A stretch of 51,888 nucleotides of DNA from NCBI RefSeq assembly GCF_014698445.1, contig NZ_JACJSZ010000019.1:1-51888 (forward strand). Direction: 5' to 3'. Position 1 is the stretch's first letter, and every line of letters starts with the position of its first letter. The notes beneath the pieces were generated by a model. The model was not told the origin of the DNA. It did no database searches and saw only the letters and a program-made list of their open reading frames with translations. The DNA comes from Microcystis elabens FACHB-917. Its GTDB lineage: Bacteria > Cyanobacteriota > Cyanobacteriia > PCC-6307 > Cyanobiaceae. The position numbers were made by a program, and so were the translations under genes. Shown here one piece after another: positions 8,612-17,158 of this stretch.

Positions 8612-9586
8612 ATGGTCCGGCCCCAGATCGGCCAGGGGGTGGTGGTGGCGGTTCCCGCCACCACCGCCAACATCGGCCCGGGTTTCGATTGCCTCGGCGC
8701 CGCCCTGGATCTCGGCAACCGCTTCGAGCTGCGGGTGATCGAGGGAGGCGGTGAACGGTTCGAGCTCATCATCGAGGGCCCCGAGGGGGCCCACCTGCGC
8801 GGCGGCACCGACAACCTCGTCTACCGCTCGGCCCAGCGGGTCTGGCGCGAAGTCGGGGTGGAGGCGGTGGCCCTGGAGGCGCGGGTGCAGCTGGCGGTGC
8901 CCCCGGCCCGGGGTCTGGGCAGCAGCGCCACCGCCATCGTGGCGGGCCTGATCGGCGCCAATGCCCTGGTGGGTGAGCCCCTCAGCCGCGAAAAGCTGCT
9001 GGAGCTGGCCATCGACATCGAGGGCCATCCCGACAACGTCGTCCCCTCCCTGCTCGGCGGGCTCTGCCTGACGGCCCGGGCCGCCTCGCACCGCTGGCGG
9101 GTGGTGCGCTGCGAATGGAACCCGGCCGTGAAGGCGGTGGTGGCGATTCCCACCATCCGGCTGAGCACCAGCGAGGCGCGCCGCGCCATGCCGCGCAGCA
9201 TCCCGATCAGCGACGCGGTGATGAACCTGGGGGCCCTGACCCTGCTGCTGCAGGGGCTGCGCACGGGCAACGGCGATCTGATCGCCGACGGCATGCACGA
9301 CCGCATCCACGAGCCCTACCGCTGGGGACTGATCCAGGGGGGCAGGGCCGTGCGGGAGGCCGCCATGGAGGCCGGGGCCTGGGGCTGCGTGATCAGCGGC
9401 GCCGGCCCCAGCCTGCTGGCCCTGGCCCTGGAGGAGCGGGCGGCGGCGGTGGGGGAGGCGATGACCCACGCCTGGCAGGGGGAGGGGGTGAGCAGCCACA
9501 GCGCCGTGCTGGGACTCCAGGAGGGGGGCAGCACCTGGGCTCCCCTGGCGGAGGGCAGCCGCCCACAGGTCGTGATCGGTGAGTAG
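8612..9586 (+). CDS. thrB: Homoserine kinase
   Basis: Phosphorylates homoserine to O-phosphohomoserine in threonine synthesis. GHMP-kinase family: N-terminal VPATTANIGPGFDCLG, the ATP-binding loop PPARGLGSSATAIVAG (about residues 98-113), the DIEGHPDNVVPSLLGG segment, and the C-terminal WGCVISGAGPSLLAL motif. Length 324 aa is typical. It lies 57 bp after glk and 90 bp before ndhD on the same strand and could share a transcript. Confidence 0.96.
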   Translation: MVRPQIGQGVVVAVPATTANIGPGFDCLGAALDLGNRFELRVIEGGGERFELIIEGPEGAHLRGGTDNLVYRSAQRVWREVGVEAVALEARVQLAVPPARGLGSSATAIVAGLIGANALVGEPLSREKLLELAIDIEGHPDNVVPSLLGGLCLTARAASHRWRVVRCEWNPAVKAVVAIPTIRLSTSEARRAMPRSIPISDAVMNLGALTLLLQGLRTGNGDLIADGMHDRIHEPYRWGLIQGGRAVREAAMEAGAWGCVISGAGPSLLALALEERAAAVGEAMTHAWQGEGVSSHSAVLGLQEGGSTWAPLAEGSRPQVVIGE

Positions 9587-9679
9587 AACTACCCAGTTGA
9601 TAGGCTCTGCCGGCCGGGAACCCCGTCCCGACGCGGCAGCGTCTCCCGTCATACTTTCCGCCTGGAGCACCCCACAGTG

Positions 9680-11272
<1,593 letters not shown>

Positions 11273-11333
11273 CTCGCCGCCCGGCGCCCGGGTGGGCTGA
11301 AATGGGGGCTTCCACCGAAGCGGCCGCCCGGCG

Positions 11334-13448
11334 ATGACCACCACCCTCAAGAGCCCCCCCGCCCTGCTGGCCGGCGAGGGTCTGCCGCGCTTCGAAGCCA
11401 TCACCCCCGACCAGGTGCAGGCCCACATCCCCGATCTGCTCTCCACGCTCCAGGGAGAGCTTGATCGGCTGGAGGCGGATCTGGCGGCGGCGGCGGCCGA
11501 GGCCCGCACCCTGGGCTGGGGGGAGGTGATGGACCCCCTGCAGCGGCTGGGGGAGCGGCTGCGCTGGAGCTGGGGGGTGGTCAGCCACCTCAACGGCGTC
11601 TGCAACAGCCCGGAGCTGCGGGAGGCCCATGCCAGCCAGCAGGCGGCGGTGGTGGCCTTCGGCAACCGGGCCGGCCAGAGCCGGGTGCTGTTCGAAGCCC
11701 TGCGCACCCTCCAGGCCCAGGGCGGCCTCGATGCCACCCAGGAGCGGATCCTGACGGCGGAACTGCGCGACATGGAGCTGCGGGGCGTGGGCCTCGAGGG
11801 TGAGGTCCAGGAGGCCTTCAACGCCGCCAGCCAGGAGCTGGCCGAGCTGGCCACCGCCTTCTGCAACCGGGTCCTCGATGCCACCAACGCCTGGACCCTG
11901 CGGCTCACCGATCCCGCCGAGGTGGAGGGCCTGCCCGACAGCCTCAGGGAGCAGCTGGCCCAGGCCGCCCGCGACGGCGGGGAAGCCGAGGCCACGGCGG
12001 CCGAGGGTCCCTGGCTTCTGGGGCTCGACATGCCTCGCTTCGGTCCGTTCCTGAAGTACAGCCGCCGTCGCGACCTGCGGGAGATCGCCTACAAGGCCCA
12101 CGTGAGCCGGGCCTCGGGCGAAACGGACGGCAACTGGCCGACGATCGAGCGGATCCTCACCCTGCGCCGTGAGCAGGCCCGGCGCCTGGGCTACCGCTCC
12201 TGGGCGGAGGTGAGCCTGGCGGCGAAGATGGCCGGTTCGGTCTCCGAGGTGGAGGCTCTGCTGGAGGATCTGCGTGCCGCCGCCTACCCGGTGGCCGTGC
12301 GGGAGTTGGAGGAGCTGCGTGCCTGCGCCGAGCGGGAGGGGGCGGCCGAAGCGGAGGACCTCAAGCCGTGGGATGTGAGCTTCTGGGCGGAGGTGCGGCG
12401 ACGGGAGGCGTTCGACCTCGACAGCGAGGCCCTGCGCCCCTGGTTCCCGCTGCCCCGGGTGCTCGACGGGCTGTTCGGCCTCTGCGACCGCCTGTTCGGC
12501 ATCCGCATCCTCCCGGCCGATGGCGAGGCGCCGGTGTGGCACCCCGACGTGCGCTTCTTCCGTGTCAAGGACGCCGGCAGCGGCGAGCCGCTGGCCGCCT
12601 TCTATCTGGATCCCTACAGCCGCCCGGGCAGCAAGCGCGGCGGCGCCTGGATGGACGAATGCCTGGTGCGCTCGGTGGACGCCTCGGGCCAGCCCGTGCT
12701 GCCGGTGGCCTACCTGGTGTGCAACCAGAGCCCGCCGGTGGGGGAGACCCCCAGCCTGATGACCTTCGAGGAGGTGGAGACCCTCTTCCACGAGTTCGGC
12801 CATGGCCTCCAGCACATGCTCACCACGGTGGAGCGTCCCCAGGCGGCCGGCATCAACAACGTCGAATGGGATGCGGTGGAGCTGCCCAGCCAGTTCATGG
12901 AGAACTGGTGCTACGACCACGCCACCCTGATGGGCATGGCCCGCCACTGGCAGAGCGGCGATCCGCTGCCGGAGACGGAGTTCGCCAAACTCCAGGCCGC
13001 CCGCACCTTCATGGGGGGGGCCGCCACCCTGCGCCAGGTGCACTTCGCCCTCACCGACATCAGGCTGCACAGCCAGTGGACGCCAGAGTGTGGCAAGTCC
13101 CCGGAGCAGCTGCGCCGGGAGATCGCCGCCACCACCACCGTGCTGGAGCCCATCGAGGAGGACGCGTTCCTCTGTTCCTTCGGCCACATCTTCGCCGGCG
13201 GCTATTCCGCCGGCTACTACTCCTACAAGTGGGCCGAGGTGCTCAGCGCCGATGCCTTCAGCGCCTTCGAGGAGGTGGGCCTGGAGAACGAGGCGGCGAT
13301 CCGCGCCACCGGCCGCCGCTTCCGCGAGACGGTGCTCAGCCTGGGCGGCAGCCGCCATCCCGGCGAGGTGTTCGAGACCTTCCGGGGCCGGCCCCCCAGC
13401 CCGGAGGCCCTGATCCGGCACTCGGGGCTGGTGGCGGCGGGGAGCTGA
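11334..13448 (+). CDS. prlC: M3-family oligopeptidase A-type zinc metallopeptidase
   Basis: Cytosolic thimet-type oligopeptidase that degrades short peptides. At 704 residues it has the M3 family size. The zinc motif HEFGH is at about residues 486-490 in FEEVETLFHEFGHGLQHML, and the third ligand glutamate lies in the following DAVELPSQFMENW. The C-terminal SFGHIFAGGYSAGYYSYKWAEV segment is also characteristic. It begins 61 bp after ndhD on the same strand and ends facing the minus-strand formamidase remnant. Confidence 0.95.
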   Translation: MTTTLKSPPALLAGEGLPRFEAITPDQVQAHIPDLLSTLQGELDRLEADLAAAAAEARTLGWGEVMDPLQRLGERLRWSWGVVSHLNGVCNSPELREAHASQQAAVVAFGNRAGQSRVLFEALRTLQAQGGLDATQERILTAELRDMELRGVGLEGEVQEAFNAASQELAELATAFCNRVLDATNAWTLRLTDPAEVEGLPDSLREQLAQAARDGGEAEATAAEGPWLLGLDMPRFGPFLKYSRRRDLREIAYKAHVSRASGETDGNWPTIERILTLRREQARRLGYRSWAEVSLAAKMAGSVSEVEALLEDLRAAAYPVAVRELEELRACAEREGAAEAEDLKPWDVSFWAEVRRREAFDLDSEALRPWFPLPRVLDGLFGLCDRLFGIRILPADGEAPVWHPDVRFFRVKDAGSGEPLAAFYLDPYSRPGSKRGGAWMDECLVRSVDASGQPVLPVAYLVCNQSPPVGETPSLMTFEEVETLFHEFGHGLQHMLTTVERPQAAGINNVEWDAVELPSQFMENWCYDHATLMGMARHWQSGDPLPETEFAKLQAARTFMGGAATLRQVHFALTDIRLHSQWTPECGKSPEQLRREIAATTTVLEPIEEDAFLCSFGHIFAGGYSAGYYSYKWAEVLSADAFSAFEEVGLENEAAIRATGRRFRETVLSLGGSRHPGEVFETFRGRPPSPEALIRHSGLVAAGS

Positions 13449-13505
13449 GGCTCCCCCCTCCATGGCCGACCAGATGGCCGACCGGGATGGCCGACAGGGG
13501 CCTCG

Positions 13506-14378
13506 TCAGCCGGGCAGCCCGGCCTGGCTGATGGGCCCCAGCTTGACGCCCTCCGGGTAGTACTTCCAGCCGTCCCGGATCCGGATCTTCTCGTCCCAAG
13601 GAAGCTTGTAGCAGCCGTTGGCCAGATCCCGGACCCAGGTGAGGTAGTTCTCCTTCTCCCCGCCGGGTTTGCCCACATAGGCGCGGCAGCCCAGGTTGAA
13701 GATGTTGTTCTCCAGGGCCCAGTTCTCCCGCGCCTTGTCCACCAGCCGGGGAAACAGTTCGGCCGTGACGATCTCCCACGGATTCCGGTGGCCCTGCTGC
13801 AGCATGTTGCCGTCGTACCCGGCCAGGTTGACCGAGATGGTGTACATCAGGTTCTGCCAGGCGTTGGTGCGGTTGGTCCAGATCCACTGGTCGTTGACCT
13901 GGGTGGAGTAACCCGAAATGCGGATGTAGACATTGGCCCCCTTGTAGGCGGCCTCCCGGGCCAGTTCGGGGAACATGCCGTCATGGCAGAGGCAGACCGC
14001 CAGCCTGGACCCCTTGCGGCCTTCGCACACCGGCATGCCGTAGTTCCCCGGCGACCAGGGTTCGATCGGCACCCAGGGCTGCAGCTTTCGGTAGTGCAGG
14101 GCAATCTCGCCCTGGGAATTGATGATGATGGCCGTGTTGAACGGCGGCAGGCTGGGGTCGTCGTTCTGCTCCATCAGGGAGAAGACTCCCCAGACGTCGT
14201 TGTCCCGGCAGGCCTTGCGGAAGCGGTCGATTTCGGGGGAGTCGATCCGCAGCAGCATCTCGTCGTAGGTCCAGATGGAGGTGTTCAGTCCCTGGGTGGA
14301 GTACTCCGGGAACATCACCAGATCGAGATCGGGGTAGCCGGCCTTGGTGGTGGCGACCGCCTTGCAGATCTGATCCAC
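13506..14378 (-). pseudogene. Formamidase (AmiF type), N-terminally truncated and with an internal deletion
   Basis: Nitrilase-superfamily protein closely resembling formamidase (formamide to formate plus ammonia). The catalytic residues are present at E25 (FPEYST), K98 (HYRKL) and C131 (CLCHDG); their spacings of 73 and 33 match the E60-K133-C166 triad of Helicobacter AmiF. Two defects are visible. About 35 N-terminal residues, which carry the first core strand, are missing: the homologous frame runs back only to the stop codon of the upstream gene at 14424. Also, between AGYD and [10 protein letters not shown] about 15 residues of the usual FYYFGEGQICNFDG region are absent. GTG at 14378 is the only obvious start. 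Probably a decaying or inactive gene. Confidence 0.75.
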
Positions 14379-14423
14379 CTGGGTCTGGATGTCGGCGGAT
14401 CGGGACCGGTGGCCGGGCGCCGC

Positions 14424-14969
14424 TCAGAGGGGCTCATGGTCTTCAGTCGCCGGGAGCTCAAGCCAGCGGTTGAGCTGCAGGCGTGAGAAGCTGTGGGGAT
14501 CGGGGGCGAGCTCACCCACCAGTTCCCCGCACAACCGCTCCACAGCCTGGGGCCAGGTGATCTCGCCGGTGCGCTCAAGCAGCACCTCCACCGACAGCAG
14601 CCAGGCCTGCAGGGCCTCGAGATCCTGCAGAACCTCCCGGAGCCGCCGGTGCTGGGCACACCGGGGAGAAGCGTCGCTGGTCAGGGCGCGGACGACGGCC
14701 TGGGTCAGGCGCTGCAGGGCCGTAAGGCAGGTCCGGAGCTGCCATTGCTGTCCCTGCAGGGTGGGCTGGCGGCGAACCAGGTCTTCAAAAAGCGTCCGGA
14801 AGCGAACGTGCTCATCCGCCGAGGGCTCCCGTTCCCAGGGGCCCTGGCCCGGGAGGTCCTCGGAGGCATCAGAGGGCATGGCCAGCGGGCGAAGGGACGG
14901 GGGACCGGCGGTGGGCTCGCTCACCGGCAGGACGCCGGCATCAGGCCGATGGGCCGGCGACAGCGACAT
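14424..14969 (-). CDS. Unknown protein under a Fur/Zur-type box
   Basis: About 181 residues from the ATG at 14969 (longer in-frame starts exist up to 15137 but would cross the putative operators). Soluble, helical, Leu/Arg/Glu-rich, with segments such as FRTLFEDLVRRQPTLQGQQW and LRTCLTALQRLTQAVVRALT; no recognisable domain or metal motif. It diverges from a Fur-family regulator, and an inverted-repeat operator at 14977-14991 sits right before its start, so it is likely repressed when the metal is plentiful. Its stop abuts the truncated formamidase frame. Confidence 0.55.
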   Translation of the reverse strand: MSLSPAHRPDAGVLPVSEPTAGPPSLRPLAMPSDASEDLPGQGPWEREPSADEHVRFRTLFEDLVRRQPTLQGQQWQLRTCLTALQRLTQAVVRALTSDASPRCAQHRRLREVLQDLEALQAWLLSVEVLLERTGEITWPQAVERLCGELVGELAPDPHSFSRLQLNRWLELPATEDHEPL

Positions 14970-14976
14970 GCTGTAA

Positions 14977-14991
14977 CGAGAACGATTCTCA
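14977..14991 (-). promoter_or_regulatory. Fur/Zur-type operator box 1
   Basis: Read on the minus strand the site is TGAGAATCGTTCTCG, a 7-1-7 inverted repeat (perfect core GAGAA-CGA-TTCTC on the plus strand). This fits the TGATAAT-N-ATTATCA layout recognised by Fur-family repressors. It lies 7 bp before the ATG of the minus-strand unknown gene, where bound protein would block transcription. Confidence 0.65.
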
Positions 14992-15034
14992 CAGCGTAGG
15001 ACTCCAAGCGGCCGGATCGGGGAAGCGGTCTGGG

Positions 15035-15049
15035 TGAGAATGGTTCTTG
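15035..15049 (+). promoter_or_regulatory. Fur/Zur-type operator box 2
   Basis: Plus-strand sequence TGAGAATGGTTCTTG, the same 7-1-7 pattern as box 1 but in the opposite orientation, 33 bp before the ATG of the Fur-family gene. The two boxes differ at only two positions, so one regulator probably controls both divergent transcripts, and the fur/zur gene is likely autoregulated. Confidence 0.65.
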
Positions 15050-15082
15050 TTCTGATCGGATCCCTTCCCTGGTCCTGCCGCC

Positions 15083-15535
15083 ATGGCTCCCTCCGACGCC
15101 CCGCCTGTCGCTCACCTGGAGCGTTCCCCCGTGCCAATGCCAGGTCCGCGTCAGCAGAAGCTGCTGCAACTGCTGCGCGAGGCCGACGCGGAACTCAGCG
15201 GGCAGGAGCTGCATCAACACCTGCTGGCCGCCAGGGAGCGCCATGGTCTGGCGACGGTGTATCGGGGCCTGCGGAAGCTCCAGCGCTGCGGCCTGGTGCG
15301 CAGCCGCAAGCTCGCGAGCGGCGAGAGCGTCTACGCCCCTCTGGAGCGGGATGAGCACCACCTCGTCTGCGTCGACTGCGGCCGCAGCGAACGGCTGCCG
15401 ATCTGTCCCCTCGGCCCGGGCGGACTCGGTCTGACGACGGTGCTGCTGGGCGGGTTCCGGCCGTTGTTCCACACCTTCGAGATCCATGGCCTCTGCAGCC
15501 GCTGCCAGCACGGTGAGGGCCCCGGCCGTGGCTGA
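15083..15535 (+). CDS. Fur-family metal-responsive regulator (Zur-like)
   Basis: A 150-residue DNA-binding repressor. An N-terminal winged helix (about residues 20-85, with LATVYRGLRKLQRCGLV as recognition region) is followed by a metal-binding dimerisation domain. The structural zinc site is C96-x2-C99 (HHLVCVDCG) and C138-x2-C141 (GLCSRCQ); H92, H93, H130 and H135 are candidate sensory ligands. The HHLVC context and double CxxC fit Fur, PerR and Zur; the neighbours do not decide which metal. Two matching boxes in the upstream divergent promoter suggest autoregulation. The next gene overlaps its end by 8 bp if the GTG start is right. Confidence 0.85.
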   Translation: MAPSDAPPVAHLERSPVPMPGPRQQKLLQLLREADAELSGQELHQHLLAARERHGLATVYRGLRKLQRCGLVRSRKLASGESVYAPLERDEHHLVCVDCGRSERLPICPLGPGGLGLTTVLLGGFRPLFHTFEIHGLCSRCQHGEGPGRG

Positions 15536-16715
15536 GCTGGTGATCGCCGGGTCCGGCCCCCAGTCCCTTACCCTCTGCTGCCTGCTGGTGCAGAAGCGGC
15601 CCCGCTGGCGCCAGCGGCTGCGGGTGCTCGATCCCAGCGGCACCTGGCTGGCCCGGTGGCACGCCCAGATGGGTCGCTTGGAGATTCCCTGGCTGCGGTC
15701 CCCCTCGCCCCACCATCCCCACCCCAATCCCCATGCCCTGCGCCGCTTCGCCCAGGAGCGCCAACGTCTTGGCGAACTGGAGGGTCCCTATGGCCTGCCC
15801 CACACGGCGCTGTTCGCCGACTTCTGCCGCAGCGTCGTGGCCGAGTTCCAGCTGGACGACCGGGTGCAGGCCGCTTCGCTTGAGCGGATCCGGCTCGCCC
15901 CCGCCGGCGACGCGCCCATGGAACTGGCCCTGAGCGACGGCTCTCTCCTGACGGCGCGGCGGCTGGTGGTCGCCACCGGCGCCGACGTCCCGGTGCTGCC
16001 GGACTGGGTCCGGGCCATCGAGGACCCATACCCGGCGGACGCCCTGCGGCACAGCCAGCACATCGACCTCAGCACCTGTTGCGGTCTGGGGGGCCAGCAT
16101 CTGGTGATCGTCGGCGGCGGCCTGACCAGCGCCCACCTGGCGCTGGGCGCCATCCGCCGCGGTGCCCAGGTCAGCCTGTTCTGCCGACGGGACGTGCGCT
16201 GCCGGTCCTTCGACGCCGACCCGGGCTGGCTGGGCCCCAGGTACCTCAGGGATTTCCGGGCGGAACCCTGCTGGCACCACCGCCGCCAGCAGGTGCTGGC
16301 CGCCCGCGACGGTGGCTCGATCACTCCCCAGCTCGCCGACCAGCTGCAGCAGGCGCAGGCGCGCGGCGACCTGCAGCTCAACCCCTGGTGCCAGATCGCC
16401 TCGGCCCGGTGGTGCCAGGGCCAGTGGCAGCTGCGCTGCCAGGACGGCAGCCGCCATCGGGCCGAGCGTCTCTGGCTGGCCACCGGCCATCACCAGGGGG
16501 TGGGCCACCATCCGCTGCTGCGCCAGCTGCAGGAGCAGCGGCCCCTGGCGTTGATCGACGACTGGCCTGTGCTGAAGGACGATCTGCGCTGGCCGGGCAT
16601 CCGCGTCCATGTGATAGGGGGATTGTCGGCTCTGCAGCTGGGCCCGGCGGCCCGCAACCTGTTCGGGGGGCGGGAAGCGGCCCGGCGCATCGGCCGCGCC
16701 GCTCTCAAGGCCTGA
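15528..16715 (+). CDS. FAD/NAD(P)-binding oxidoreductase, monooxygenase-like
   Basis: About 395 residues. An FAD-binding Rossmann motif opens the protein (ELVIAGSGPQSLTL), an ATG motif appears in RRLVVATGADVPVLPDWV, and a second NAD(P)-type dinucleotide fold at HLVIVGGGLTSAHLALG. This layout resembles the SidA/IucD N-hydroxylase and CzcO-like flavoproteins, but the substrate cannot be read from sequence. The GTG at 15528 has a GGTGAGGG ribosome site and places the FAD motif at the N-terminus; an ATG at 15486 lacks a good site. It follows the Fur-family gene with overlap, so a role in metal or siderophore handling is a reasonable inference, not shown. Confidence 0.75.
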   Translation: MAELVIAGSGPQSLTLCCLLVQKRPRWRQRLRVLDPSGTWLARWHAQMGRLEIPWLRSPSPHHPHPNPHALRRFAQERQRLGELEGPYGLPHTALFADFCRSVVAEFQLDDRVQAASLERIRLAPAGDAPMELALSDGSLLTARRLVVATGADVPVLPDWVRAIEDPYPADALRHSQHIDLSTCCGLGGQHLVIVGGGLTSAHLALGAIRRGAQVSLFCRRDVRCRSFDADPGWLGPRYLRDFRAEPCWHHRRQQVLAARDGGSITPQLADQLQQAQARGDLQLNPWCQIASARWCQGQWQLRCQDGSRHRAERLWLATGHHQGVGHHPLLRQLQEQRPLALIDDWPVLKDDLRWPGIRVHVIGGLSALQLGPAARNLFGGREAARRIGRAALKA

Positions 16716-16755
16716 TCCGGCCCCTTGCGTTTCCACCGTCATCAGGTTTCCACCC

Positions 16756-16866
16756 TCATCGGCGGCTCCCCGACGAGGAAAGGCAGCCGATGCTCCCCAG
16801 GCCGAGCAGGATCCCCCCTTCCAGCGGGATCAGAAGCCACCGTCGCCGAATCGCGGCCCGGCCCAT
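16756..16866 (-). CDS. Possible 36-residue single-span membrane protein
   Basis: Small minus-strand ORF from the ATG at 16866: MGRAAIRRRWLLIPLEGGIL followed by a hydrophobic stretch and a short Ser/Arg tail. The basic start and hydrophobic core look like a one-helix membrane protein. There is no homology I can name and it lies convergent to the FAD oxidoreductase gene. It may be chance in high-GC DNA. Confidence 0.3.
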   Translation of the reverse strand: MGRAAIRRRWLLIPLEGGILLGLGSIGCLSSSGSRR

Positions 16867-17158
16867 CACCAGAATCCGCTGCCCCCGTTAGCGTCGGGGA
16901 TGGTTGATCGACCTCCGGTGCCCCCATCGCCCCCAGCCGCTCACGCTGTTCCGGCTCCGGCGGCGTCGGGGTCCCGGAACCCGTGATCGGCAGCCAAGGC
17001 CTCCAGGTGCCCGGGGCGGGACGCCGACTCGGCGTGCGGGCGGACAGCTTCAATCCGGTGCCCCGGGGGGCCCTTCCCACCGAAGCGAGGCAGCTCCGGG
17101 TCGGCGCCGCTGCGCTCGTCCAGACCCCTCCCCCGCTCCAGCCCCTGGGGCGCCGGCC
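16867..17158. other. Non-coding stretch before the VTT-reductase gene
   Basis: Together with 16716-16755 this forms a gap of more than 300 bases with no convincing gene other than the small minus-strand ORF. Open frames cross it on both strands, but their composition (Arg/Pro/Gly runs) is that of shadow frames in GC-rich DNA. No repeat, RNA or terminator recognised. Confidence 0.4.
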
